Counted from the stretch's first letter, positions 45,352-56,429 are shown. The stretch is 64,000 bases of DNA from Cyanophora paradoxa (GCA_004431415.1 QPMI01000005.1:1178001-1242000), one strand, 5' to 3'. Numbers and translations are program-made. The notes: generated by a model not told the origin, from the sequence alone.

Positions 45352-48199
45352 ATGAACGGCTCACTGACTGGATGGCCGCGGCGGCGCAGGATGAAGGTTC
45401 TGGGCTCGCACCGGAGGCGCGCGGAGGGCGCGCCCTCCCCGGAGAAGCAGGCGCCCGTCTCGCCACACACATTCAACGCATCGCGCGAGGGAGACCTGGC
45501 ACACGCCGTCGTCTCCGCCCGGCCCGGCCCGCTCGCCCTCCCCGACCCCGCAGCCCTTCGCCTCGAGTGGCCTCCGTTCCTGGGCTCCCAGGCCTCGGCC
45601 GCCGGCGCCGCGCTCGTACCCACCTCCGCGGCCGGCGGCTCGGCGTGGGGGGTACTCGTCGCGTGCTGGCGGGCCGCGCCCCAGCCCGAGGAACTCAGCT
45701 TCGCCGCCGGCGCCGCCGCGCGCTTCGCGGGCGCAGTACAGTCCGCCGTCGAGCACATCCGATCCGTCCAGGCGCGTATCCGTTTGAAGTCTTCCTCCCC
45801 CCCCCCCAGTATACCCTTTCTAACGTGGTACCCCTGCAGTCCCTGAAGGAGGGGGAGTCCCTCCTCCGGTTCGAGAAGGCGATCGCCGACCGGATCGTTA
45901 ACAGCGTACTCCCCCGCCACGTCGTCACGGAGATGCTCTGCAACCACCGCCCGGTCGCCCGGGTACGCCAATCGCTTTTTTCTCGCCCGTTTCTTTCCGT
46001 TCCCGGATCCGAACCCGCCCCCCCCCCCCCCCCCCCCTCCCTTTCAGGTCTACTCCGGCGTCTCGATCCTGTTTGCGGACATCTGCGGTAACCCCCCCCC
46101 GTTCTACCCGTACCCCGGGAACCCGAACGCCGTACCCCCCGCAGGCTTCACGGCGATGGCGGGCCAGATGGGCGCACCCGAGCTTGTGCAGTTCCTGAAC
46201 GACATGTGCGTACCCCCCTCGTACGGTTCCGCCCCCTTTCTCTCGATCTGATTCGTGCGATCCTGCAGCTTCTCCGCGTTTGACGCAATCGCCCGCTCGA
46301 TCGGCGTCGAGAAGATCAAGTGCGGCCGTACCCCCCTTTCGCCTTGTCCTCCCCCCCCTGACATCTTTCTTCCCCTCGCAGGACCATCGGAGACTGCTAC
46401 AGTGCGCGGCAGCGCCCTTCTCCTCCTCCTTCTCCTCCTCCTCCCCCCGGCCGCCGCGGGCTGAGCCGGGTGCCTTCGCTCGCACGCAGTGTGCGCGGCG
46501 GGGATGGAGGAGGGGGAAGGATCCGCCGCCGCCAACGCGAACCACGCCGCCAACGCAATCGAGATGGGCCTCGGTGGGTACCCCTCTCGCCCATTCAGTT
46601 CTATTCGGTACCCCTCCTGACCGGCCGGCTCCAGGCATGCTTCACGCCGTCGAGCTTTTCAACGCGCACTTCGGCACCACTCTTCAGATGCGAATCGGTA
46701 CCCCCTCTTCCGCACTTCCCCCTACTTTTTTTGGACGCCTTGCAAACGCGGTACCCCCAGGCATCCACTCGGGGAGCGTGGTGGCGGGCGTGATCGGCCA
46801 GACGAAGCTCGCGTACGACCTGTGGTACCCCCCCTTTTCCCGCCCCAACCCCCCTCCCTGCCCCGTACCCCCGCCAAATCTCCCTACCCCTCTCTACAGG
46901 GGGGATACCGTGAACCTGGCGTCGCGAATGGAATCAACGGGGGAGCCGGGCCGCGTCCACGTCAGCGACGCGACCTACCGTGCGCCGCCGAGACTCATAT
47001 CAGATCGCATCTGATCTGATCTGATCTGATATGATATGATATGATCCTATCCGATCCGATCCGATCTGAGCGCCGCGCGCAGGGCTGGCGGAGGGGAAGT
47101 ACCGGTGGGATGCGCCGCGGGAGACGCTGGTCAAGGGCAAGGAGGGGCCCCTGCAGACGTACCTCCTCCTCGGTGCGTGCGGGCGGGCGGCCGGGCGGGC
47201 GCGCAGAGGCGCCCGCGAGCGTCCAGGAGGAGAAGAAGAAGTGCCGGCCCCGCCATCTTGCGGGCGGCCGGGCGGGCGCGCGGGCGAGGCGGGCCGGCGA
47301 GGCGGGCTGACGAGGCGGGGGCGCCGCCAGCGCCCTAAGCGCGCGCCCCGCCCCGCCATCTTTAACGGGGCGCGCGCGCAGGGCGCGGGGGGGGAGACCA
47401 TCGGGACACGGCCGCCGACTACGGGGACCTCATCATGCGCGCCCTCCGCCGCTCCTCCGACGGCGTCCTCGGTTCGTTCGTTCGTTCTAAGCTTCGTAGC
47501 TTACTTAGCGTGAGGATAGATAAATCTAGTCCTTGGTTCGTTCTAAGCTTCCTAGCTAGCTTAGCTTGGGGATAAACTTGGACGAGCTTCTAAGCAGGTT
47601 GGCTTGGATGGACACTAGTACCTAGTAAACTTGGATAAACCGCGTCGTTCGTTCGTGCCGCGCTGGGCGCCTCCTCAGCATCAAACTAGTGAGCTCTGAA
47701 TTTGGCGAATCAAATACGTAAGAGGCGGCCGCGGAGCTTTCTGGTTGCGCCGTCCTCCCGCTTCTCCATCCTTCCCTCCCCACCCACCCCTCTGTAGCTT
47801 GTAGCCCCGCTCCCGCTTCGCCCCTGCCTGACTTCGCCCTCGTTCGCTTCGTTCGCAGAGATGATCCGGCGCTCGAGCACCATCAGCGCCGGGGGGGGGA
47901 AGGGGACCGCGTCGCGCCCCGCGAGCCGCCCGCGCATCCTGCCCATCCGCGGGGGGCCCCCCGGCAGCCGGACCTTCCAGGTCAAGCCGCCCTCGCAGCC
48001 GTCTGGCTTCGAGTCCTCCAAGTCCATGCCGGCGACGCGCGACGCCTCCCCCGCCGGCTCACCTGAGCGGGGTCCGTCCCCCGTGTCCCCCTCGTCCGGC
48101 TTCTTCCCCCGGGCGGGGAGCGCCCCCGCCCTGGCCGATGTGGCCGAGGAAGAGGTTCGCGGCGCCGGCGCCGGCGCCGCGGGGGTTGCGGGGGCTTAG
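45352..48199 (+). CDS. GAF-domain class III adenylyl cyclase
   Basis: Makes cAMP from ATP, by homology. The ATG at 45352 opens a 5' exon with a GAF-like end ([20 protein letters not shown]). Joined exons give the catalytic domain: [110 protein letters not shown]. Metal-binding Asp residues (FADI, GDCY), Lys in EKIKTIG, Asp in YDLWG, and Asn/Arg in NLASRM are all present; the Lys/Asp pair indicates ATP over GTP. The end of the domain is [13 protein letters not shown] near 47140. The Ser/Gly-rich C-terminus stops with TAG at 48197-48199. No membrane segment is seen. Introns are C-rich with many GTACCCC words. The N-terminus may extend upstream. Confidence 0.85.
46990..47070. repeat. Degenerate pentanucleotide repeat in an intron
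   Basis: Runs of ATCTG, ATATG and ATCCG units (as in TGATCTGATCTGATATGATA) fill the intron following the HVSDATYR exon of the cyclase gene. Similar TCTGATC words occur in introns of the TmcB-like gene (13690-13745) and the K+ channel (31010-31060). Confidence 0.8.
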
Positions 48200-48722
48200 T
48201 GGCGGGCTGGCGCCCAGCCCTTGCTCTTTTCTTTGAAGAGAGGTATTTGCTTCTCCTTTCTTTATGTATAGCGTCGTTGCTTAGTGGCAACTTATTTGTT
48301 TACGTAGTCGCCATGCCCCTTTCTCTGCTTCACAGTATCCAGCTGCAGTACTTCGGCCACTACTCCAGGGGCGTGGGCTGCCATAGCCAGTCTCATGATC
48401 ATATATAATCCGATGATCTAGACGGCGCGCATTCCCGCCGGGCCCGGCCGGGTAGCTTAGGCTTCCGTATAGTATGCGCACCGGCCCCAGCCGGCCCGGG
48501 GGGCCAGTTGCGCAAGTTGGGCCGGGGCGGATCAAATTCAATCTCGAATGGGAACAACCGGGAGTCGAAGCACTGGCGAGTTTCCACGAGCGCACTGCAT
48601 GCGGCACATTGAAGCGGTTCAACGGTTACAGTATAGCTAGCTATAGCGCGAGCGTCACACCCAACGTACCGAGCAGCTGGCGTCCTCGCAGCGGTCGCAG
48701 CGATCGCGCTTTGACCTTTGAA

Positions 48723-49371
48723 ATGGCTAAGCGAACAGCAAAGCGCGCGCGTCTACGTACGGAGGCGTCGTTGTCCCCGGCCAGCTCTCGTAGCAAATGT
48801 ACAGCAGCAGGTTCTTCTTCAGCTGCTGCAGCGGAGGCGGGCGCGAGCCCGCGGCGCTGCGCATGCTGCCACGACGGGGTGGCGCTGCTGGCGCGGCTGC
48901 CGAACGAGGTGCGGCGCATCCTTATAGTCATGATCAGCGAGCTGGCCAGAGGCGACAGAGGCGACAGATGTCGCTGAAGGGCTCGATTTCGTACAAGAAC
49001 AACAACGTCAATGTCGTGCACCTCGACGCAGGGACCGACATGAGGCTGGCGCGCGTGAACGTGAACGTTGCCCGCATCTACTTTGTCTCGCGCGCGACCG
49101 GGCAGCCTGTCGGTGTGCCCGCCGGCGTGCACGTCGTCCAGGCGGATGGACAGGAGATCGCGGAGTTCCCGGCGGGTGCATTCTTGATCGTCTGGGTGCG
49201 TGCACCCTACGCATGGCGATTGCGCTCTGCCTGCGCGCTCTCCGCTGACCCACTGCACAGACCAACGACTTCAAGGTCATGCGGGGCGACGAGGTCCTAG
49301 TGCAGCTCACGCGGCAGATCCAGCAGTCCATCGACACGGACCTCGAGACCGATCTCATTAAGCAGGGGTAG
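48723..49371 (+). CDS. Hypothetical protein, nuclear-signal start, beta-rich core
   Basis: Not recognised. The ATG at 48723 begins MAKRTAKRARLRTEA, similar in layout to the F-box protein at 36070 (basic KRAR start). An alanine-rich part with CCHDGVALLARLPNE follows. A GTGCGGCG...GACAG intron (48909-48967) joins to MSLKGSISYKNNNVNVVHLD, then ARVNVNVARIYFVSRATGQP and QEIAEFPAGAFLIVW. A second GTGCGTGC...CACAG intron (about 49196-49260) leads to TNDFKVMRGDEVLVQLTRQI and DTDLETDLIKQG with TAG at 49369-49371. The alternating hydrophobic pattern suggests beta strands. Reading through the first intron would create an F-box-like LPNEVRRILIVMISEL, so splicing choice alters the interpretation. Confidence 0.5.
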
Positions 49372-49379
49372 CGGGCTTT

Positions 49380-50520
49380 GTGCGGTGCGCGCGCGAGCGT
49401 ACCTCGCGGCACGCAGACCGTCGGACCCTGATTGTGGTGTCTCGGCGCAGATGCAGCCAGCTTCAGATTGCTTCATTCGAGTCAGAGCTGACCAAGACAA
49501 TTTCTACGTGCTCGGCCACGCGTTCTCGCCCGGCGAGGCTGGGTGGGTGAGGCTGGGTGCGGCCCAGCAGACCCTGAGGAGTCAGTGGCTCCTCGCTTCT
49601 AGTTTTTTAGGGGTATAGCACAGGAGCCGCGCTGGCCAGCACTCCCGGCCCCTTCCCCTCCCAGCATATGAATTCGCACACACCGAGACAAATGGCTAGG
49701 GATATAACTGAGGTGTCCATCTGTGTCAAGTCGAGAGATGAACCTACGGGACGTCGACTAGGCCTTTCGGACATCGCCGAGTCGGACCGGGTGGAGCTCG
49801 CGGCCCCTTCCCCTCACTCCCTCCAGCGCCATCCTCCCTACACCCCCTCCTCTAGCTCTGCGGTCCGACGGTCCCGGCTCTCCTGTCCCCCTACGCTGCC
49901 CTGCCATCGGGCCCCTCTGTGCATGTATCCCAGTGTGGACCGCCGGGCGCCTCCTGTACTCCCACGTGCTCGGCCTCCAGAACCCTTAAGCTTTATATAA
50001 TTAAGGCTTCTTGGTCGCTGATCGGGCCATTCGAATTCTGGAGACGCATCTGGACAACAGGAACCTGCCCGTCGGCCGGACTCGGGAGTGCGCACCGAAA
50101 GTTAGGCTTCCTATCTGCCGCCAGTGCATCATGGCATGCACAGATCTAGACCCCTGCAGCGCAAGCGCAACGGTCTCTGCATTTGCCATGGGCGCCCGGC
50201 ACCGTTGGCAGCTAGCTCTGTAGCCTGATAGCTATAGATGGCAGGGCAGGTGTGAAGCTAATTAGGGGCCGGACACTCCGAGAGGCTCCCTACTTAGTGA
50301 CTAAGGCTAGCCTGGCCCAGGCAACACCAATCATTGAATGGGGGCTACAGCCCTGGCAGGCGGGGCCGGACGCGGCCCGGCCTAGCCTCAGAAGCGCGAG
50401 GGCACTCCGAGATCGACCCGCGCGGAAACAAAGCAACGGAAAGATATTAACATTACGAGACCGAGACTGCATTATAGAACGAGCAGCCCCCGCCACTCTC
50501 TAGAGAACTAAGGCACGTGG
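49380..50520. other. Mostly non-coding, with a partial gene copy
   Basis: A possible exon near 49451-49545 (ADQDNFYVLGHAFSPG) lacks clear partners. A degenerate copy of the end of the 44.5-45.3 kb gene lies at about 50026-50100. No other gene is supported. The rest is ordinary mixed sequence with CTAGCTA words near 50210-50235. Confidence 0.4.
50026..50100 (+). pseudogene. Partial duplicate of the DNRNLPVG exon
   Basis: The translated segment ILETHLDNRNLPVGRTRECAPKV closely parallels ILETDRDNRNLPVGPECAPQV from 45206-45268, with matching DNA over roughly 60 bases and small indels. No start or neighbouring exons of the parent gene are seen here, so it looks like a fragment left by a local duplication. 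Confidence 0.5.
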
Positions 50521-50531
50521 ATCAAATCTAT

Positions 50532-51950
50532 CTACAGAACAGAGATGGAGTGCTCCGCCGCCCAAGAGTGGCCGTCGGCGGTGAATGCCGCGTCGTCGTG
50601 GAAAGTCGCCGCGTTGTCGTTCGCGTCGGCGTCGGCGGAATCGTCCGCAAAGCTCGGCTCCTCGCCCGCGCCAGCAGCCTGCGCGAGGCGATTCAGCGAT
50701 TCAGCGGCCGGATTCGAATCCGAGATCAAATCGGCGCACGTAGGCCAGGAAGTGCGAGTCGTCGGCCACGATGTTGTTGTGGTCGTCCAGGTGCGCGGCC
50801 TTCTCCTCGAACTGCGAAAGAATCAGCGGCGCTGCATGCGAGATCCGGCGGCGCGGTCGCGCTCGCCTTGTCGGTCGCGCGCTCGAGCGCCGCGGTGAGC
50901 TTGTCGAAGAGCTCCTTCAGCTCCGGCACGTTCTTGTCGAAGATGCCGCTAATCTGGACGCGACAGATAAGGAACAGAATGGAATGGAAGAGCCGCAGGG
51001 AGTCGGCGGACCTTCTCCGCGGAGTTGGCGATCTTCTTGGCGCCTGCGGCGGGGAACTGGCTTCAGCGGCCGCGGCGGCCGGCGTGGATCGGCCACACGC
51101 ACCGACGGAGATCTTCTTGGTGACCTTGCCGAGCTTCTTGAGGCCCTTGTTGAACTTGAAGGTGGTCTGCGCTCGCCCGCCGCCGGTCAGGGACAGCCCG
51201 CTGGAACTCCGGGGCGCGGCAAGGCCGCCGCCAGGCGCACCTTGACCGCCTTCTTGAGGGCCTTGGTGAGCTTCTTGTTCGACTTCACGAGCTTCTTCAC
51301 CTGCGGGCCGCGGGCAGCCGTGTGAGGGCCGGCCGTTTCTGGGCCTTCGGGCGGGGGTCGGTCTCACGCTGCGGGTGAGCTTCTTCGCGCCCTTGCTGAA
51401 CTTCTTCACGTTCTTCGTCAGCTTCTTGACCTACACGGACGATGCATGGTCAGCATTGGCCGCCGGGCCGGCCGAGGTGGTCGTCGAGGGCCGCAACGCA
51501 CGCTCTTGGCCAGCTTCTTTGCGTTCTTGTTGAACTGCTTGGCACCCTTGAACGCTTTGCACTTGATTTTGTTGCACTTCTTCTCCTTCTGGGACTTGCT
51601 CTTCTTGGGCGCCTTGGGCTGCGGCTGGGGGATCAGCTCCGGATCGGAAGGCCGGTCAGACGGACAAGAAACGCGTCTATAAGTCTCTGGGATCGCTTTA
51701 CATGGGCACAACGGGGACTCGGCAGTGGCGTCCGCCAGCCGCCGCCGGGTGGCCATTCCGAGCCACCCGGCCGAACCGGGCGGCCGGGGCGCCGCGAACC
51801 AGCGAAGCACGGTTAAACCCACTCTATAAAAGCCCCGGACAACGGGGCGACGCCCCGGGCGATGTCTGGAGGGTTCGGACAGGCGGAGCTCTGAATCAAA
51901 CGCACCGCAGAGCTGTCCTTGATCAGGTCGAACATATCGTCGAGGCCCAT
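50532..51950 (-). CDS. Lysine-rich repeat protein, repeat units matched to exons
   Basis: Not recognised. The ATG at 51948-51950 gives MGLDDMFDLIKDSSA, followed directly by a GTGCG donor. Later exons encode PQPKAPKKSKSQKEKKCNK, then a series of about 20-residue basic repeats, one per exon: AKQFNKNAKKLAKS, VKKLTKNVKKFSKGAKKLTR, VKKLVKSNKKLTKALKKAVK, FKFNKGLKKLGKVTKKISV, GAKKIANSAEK. The C-terminal part changes character: ISGIFDKNVPELKELFDKL, LDDHNNIVADDSHFLAY, then an acidic tail (FADDSADADANDNAATFHDD) ending in TAG at 50532. One intron, after LERATDK, is GC-AG (GCGAGC). The repeats look like amphipathic cationic helices that might bind nucleic acid, polyphosphate, silica-like mineral or membranes; function is unknown. 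Confidence 0.7.
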
Positions 51951-52205
51951 GGCTTCTGCTCTCCTCTGTGTGCTGCTGCTGGCGACTGGAGGGCGGATGA
52001 CGCGGCGATGCACAAAGACCTGGACACCACTCTGGGGGTACGGCGCTGAGGCGGCTTGGACCACCCGGTGCGGGTACAGCGCCTGCGCGGCTAATTTGCA
52101 ACCGGCGAAGTGCTTGGCGCCGAGTTGCCGGGGCTCCTCATGATCACTGCAGCGCTCGGCGGCGGCGGGCGACAGCGGATGAACGTCTCTTAGGCGCAGA
52201 TCGCG

Positions 52206-55200
52206 ATGGAGCGGCCGAGGCCTGTGCGCAGGCTCGGCGACGACGTCGCCCCGCTCGTCCGCGCCGCAGCGCTCGTCCCGTCCGTTGCCGTCGCCGTGGG
52301 GGCCCTGGTCGAGAACGGTGAGCCTTTGAGCTGCAGAGCGATCGTCGCTTCCTCTGCGAGCGCTCACGCGTGCCCGCACGGCCCCGCAGCGCTCGACGCC
52401 GGCGCGACCTCTGTAGATGTGAGCGCCGACCTCGCCACGGTGCGTGGGGCGAACGAAAGCGCTCGCGATGAGAAAACTAAAGAGCGCGAGGGCGCAGTCC
52501 ACTCTGCGGGTGGAGGACAACGGGACGGGGATCGCCGAGGCGGACCTGGAGGCGGCCGGCGAGCCCTCGTGCACCTCCAAGATCGCCTCCGCGGCAGATC
52601 TGGAGGACCTGCGCACATTCGGCTTCCGCGGCGAGGCGCTCAGGTGGAAGGCGCGCTCGCAGGGTGACGTCACCGGCGCTTACGGCGCGCGCCGCCAGCT
52701 CCCTCTCGCAGGTTTCCGTCGTCGAGATCGTGACGCGCGCGGGCGAGTCGGCCGCCGGGCCCTCCTTCAAGATTCTCAGCGTGCCCTCTGCTCCCGCGCC
52801 CCTTCAGAGGGAGAGCCCTCCACCCAAACTCGCTCTTGCGCAGGGCGGGCGGACGATCTCCGCGGGCCCCTGGCGAGGCTCCCGCGCCGTCGGTACCAGC
52901 GTCACGTGCACCGGTGCCCGCTCGAGTGTACCCGCCCCGGCTCGTGCCCCTCCCGTTCGAACCCGTACCCCCAGACCTGTTCTTCAACCGGCCCGTCGTC
53001 CGCAAGATGCTCGCGTGCGTTCGCGGGCGCAATCTTGTACCCCCGCACGCCTCAATGCGCTCTGCAGGACCGACGCCGGCGCGGCGGCCGAGTGGGACCG
53101 GATCCGGAGGGCACGCCGTACCCCTCCGCCCCTCCTCGGACCCCTCATTTTACTTTCGCCGCAGCGGGTGGAGAGACTCGCCCTGGCCTGTCCCCACGTC
53201 GCTGTTTCCCTCTCGGACGCCCAGCGGGGTGCCTTCGTTCTCCGGACCCGCCGGGTACGCTGCGGCAGGCGCAAGCCAAAGTTCCCCGGTCGGATTCGAG
53301 CCCGCGGTCGGAGGCAGGTGAACGCCGTTCCCATCCGATTCGGCGAGCTTTTCGGGAGGGCGCGCGGGGACCGCCTCCGCCCCGTGCAGGACGTGCGTAC
53401 CCCTCCCCACCTTCTTCCCCCCCCCCGGCCCTTCTCCCGTGAGTCCGGATCTGGCGCAGGTCGAGACGGGACCCCTCCGCGTCACGGGCTTCTGTACCCC
53501 TCCCCCGGACGGCCACTCCTCGAAGGATCTCCAGTTCCTCTGTGCGCGCGCCCCCGTGAAGCGAACCCGCCCGCCCGGAATCGAACCCGAGATCCGCACG
53601 CGCGCAGACGTGAACCGCCAGGCCGTGCACGGTACCCCCCTCCACCGCATCGCCAACCGGCTTTACCAGCAGGTGCTCGCCCCCCGCCACCCGCACGCCT
53701 ACCCCGCGCCGATCTCGCGCGCCAGTCTTTCGTGGCGGGACGGTGGGGCTCGGCGCCGGCGGGCGGGCGCCCGTCCCCCGGCCGCAGCGCAGCCCAGCAA
53801 TCCCGCGAGGCCGGGGAGGGGTACGCCCTCCCCCGGCGCCGCTTCCACGCCGCTGCTTTGAATCAACCAACCCCGCCCCAGATCCTTCCCCATGTTCGTC
53901 ATCTTCATCACGTGCCCGACGTCCTGGTGCGTTGTACCCCCTCTTTCTTCCCCCCCGCTGGTGACATGTACCCAGGTACGACATGGAAGTGGGGCCCGAT
54001 CGGACGGCGATTGAGTTCTCGGACTGGTACCCCCTATCTGAAGCCCTCTCCTCGTCTCTGGCCCCCCTCTTCGCCCGCCCCGTACCCCCCTCGGTTCCAA
54101 TCCCAGTACCCGGGCCGGCTACTCCTCCTTCAGTTGGAACCGCCCCGCGGCCCTCTACCCCCGCGACCGCTTCGGACATCGGGGCCCCCTCCCGGCGTCT
54201 CACGCTACCCCCCCAGCCCGATCCGGCCACGCCCCCCTCGGACTCTTCCCCCTACTTCTTCTCCCCCTCCCCCTCCTCGTCCCGGAAGCGACGGCCCTCG
54301 GAGAACGAAGAAGAGGGGGGGACGAGCCCGGGGCCCCCGCCCGCCCGCCCGCGTCGCTTCGACCTCCTCCTGTCTCGCGCGGCCGGCCCCGCCCCGCCCC
54401 CCGCCGCCTCGCCGCCCCCTTCGCCCCCTCCGCCCGAGCCCCCTCCGAGCCTCGAGAAGGAGCGGGGGGGTACGGCATCCCTCGACGACCTCCTGCGAAC
54501 GTGGGGCGGGGGTGGCGGCGCCGGGGGCCGATTCCTGGCCCCACGAGAGCCCGCTATCCCAGACGCCGGCGCCGCCCTCGCCGCCGCAGGCTCGTCCCAG
54601 CGCCGAGCCGCTTTCTCCTCGTCGTCCTCCTCCGGCCCCGGCCCCGCCGGCGCCCCCATTACCCTCTCGCGTGACTCTCTTTCCCGCCTCCGGGTGCGCT
54701 GCACCCCGTACCCCCTCCGCTCCAAGAGCAAACGCGTACCCCCGGGCAGCTCGTGGGGCAGGCGGCGGACCGCTTCATCGTGGCGCTGGACCCCCTCGAC
54801 GGGACCCTGTGCGCCTACCCCCCTCGCTTCTCCCCCCCCTCCCCCTGGGCCCCCCGCGTACCGCCCGCTCTCTCTGTACCGTCCCTCTCCCCCTCTGGCC
54901 TACTCCCCCACCCTTTCCCGGACTCGCGTACCGCCCCTCCACCCGCCCCCTCCAACCCCTCTGATCGAGCCTGGAAGGAGCCCCCGACCTGACCTGCGGG
55001 GCCTCGTGTACCCCCCCCCCTTCTCCCCCCCCCCAGGATCGCGGTCGACCAGCACGCGGCGGACGAGCGGGTGCGGCTGGAGGCGCTCCTAGAGGCGACC
55101 TTCCCGGAGGGGGGCGGCGGCCCGCCCCCGGCCCTGGGCCCCCCCGCCGTGCGCCCGTTTAGAGCTCGTCGTTGGCTCGCGTTATGCGTTTCTAGCTGGT

Positions 55201-56424
55201 TCTCGAGGCGGGGTGGCGGCCCGCCCCCGGCCCCGGGCACCCCCGCCGTGCGCCCCGCCCAGCCCCGCCGGGCCGCCTGTTCTAAAGGCTGTCGTTAGCT
55301 CCCGTCTAAATCTTTTCTAGCGTTTCTAGCTGGTTCTTCTGGCTCTTGTCTGGGGAGCGGCCCGCCCCCGGCCCTCCTCCCTGCCATGCGCGAGCCTCCT
55401 TTCTACTCTAGCTGGCTGGTTTCTAGCTTGCTCTTATGATAAGCTGGCGTATTATAAGCTGGCGTCTAGCTCGTTCTTAGCGTTTCTAGCTGGTCCCCCC
55501 GCGGAGGGCTGCCCGCCCCCTGCCCTCCCCAGACTTTCCCCAGTGCGCCCAACCTTCCCTAGAGCTTGTTCTTAGCATGGTTCTAGCTTGTTGTTCTGCT
55601 ACCTTCTACCTCATATATATGCATGACCGATTCCTCCTTTCTCTCCGCAGGCGGCGGACGAGCCGCTGCTGGTGACGCCGCAGGAGAGGGCGGCGCTGGA
55701 GAGGGCCCGCCCGCACCTCGAGCCCTGGGGCTGGTCCTTCTCGTTCGAGGCCGGTACCCCCGAGGCCGGCGAGGGGTACACGCGCGGCCGCCTCCGCTCC
55801 GCGCCGCGCCTCTTCGGGGCGACTTTCACAGCCGCGGATCTGAGGGAGCACGCGGCGGACCTTTGGGCCTCGCCGGCCCCGGCGACCGTTCGCCCTCGCC
55901 CCGTCCTCCGCCTCCTCGCATCCCGAGCCTGCCGGGGGTACGAACGTAGCTTTCAGCCAGCTTGCTTGGGTTTGAGCGATCGGCCCGGTTCGAATCTCGG
56001 CAGGGCGATTATGTTTGGGGACAGGCTGGACCCGGGGCGCTGCGAGGAGGTCCTGGCCTCCCTCGCCGGCTGCCGTCTACCCTTCCAGTGTGCGCCGTAC
56101 CCCGTATCCCCGTGGGCGCCCCCCCGTACCCCCCACTTCGCTAAAGCTTGCTTGCTCGCAGGCGCGCACGGGCGCCCCTCCATGGCGCCCCTGGTCCGCC
56201 TCCCGCCCCTGGCGCGGGCGTCCCAGGGCGCGGACGGGGCCTCGGGCTTTGATGCATGCGACGCCGTCCGCGATCGCGAGTTCGCGGCGGAGGCGGAGGG
56301 CGGGCTGGTGGGACCCCTCCGCATCGGGGCCCTCGCCGCGGCCCACCGGGGGGCGCGCGGGCCGCCCGGCTTCCCCCGCCAGACTCGGGAATCGGAGCCG
56401 GCGTCAGCGTCAGTGCTTCACTAG
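52206..56424 (+). CDS. MLH3: MutL homologue MLH3, mismatch-repair/meiotic endonuclease subunit
   Basis: MLH3 pairs with MLH1 in mismatch repair and meiotic crossover resolution. The ATG at 52206 leads to the ATPase domain: ALVENALDAGATSVDV, STLRVEDNGTGIAEADLEAA, TFGFRGEAL, VSVVEIVTRAGESAAGPSFK and, after an intron, DLFFNRPVVRKML. The variable middle (53.1-54.7 kb) is Pro/Ser-rich and split by C-rich introns with many GTACCCC words. The C-terminal nuclease part has QAADRFIVALDPLDGTL and the metal-site motif DQHAADERVRLE (DQHA-x2-E-x4-E). Spliced ASRACRGAIMFGDRL and RLPFQCAHGRPSMAPL follow, giving the ACR and HGRP motifs. All catalytic motifs are intact. Stop TAG at 56422-56424. The middle exons are not fully resolved. 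Confidence 0.88.
55112..55650 (+). repeat. Tandem duplications of a splice-donor region inside an MLH3 intron
   Basis: The exon end GGCGGCCCGCCCCCGGCCC...CCGCC|GTGCGCCC at about 55117-55155 recurs with changes near 55205-55258, 55358-55385 and 55508-55530, separated by copies of GTTTCTAGCTGGTTCT. The first two copies retain GTGCGCCC. The intron ends at the CAG before AADEPLLVTPQERAALERAR. Confidence 0.65.
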
Positions 56425-56429
56425 TACTA

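Noticed and set aside
48900-48970. F-box helix (LPNEVRRILIVMISEL) in the 48.7-kb gene
   Set aside because: The helix would be encoded by a stretch that fits a GTGCG...CAG intron whose removal joins the downstream frame; left as uncertain rather than called.
52664-54964. 766-codon plus-strand frame in the MLH3 region
   Set aside because: It runs through C-rich introns with GTACCCC words; the true protein switches frames at splice sites that restore MutL motifs.
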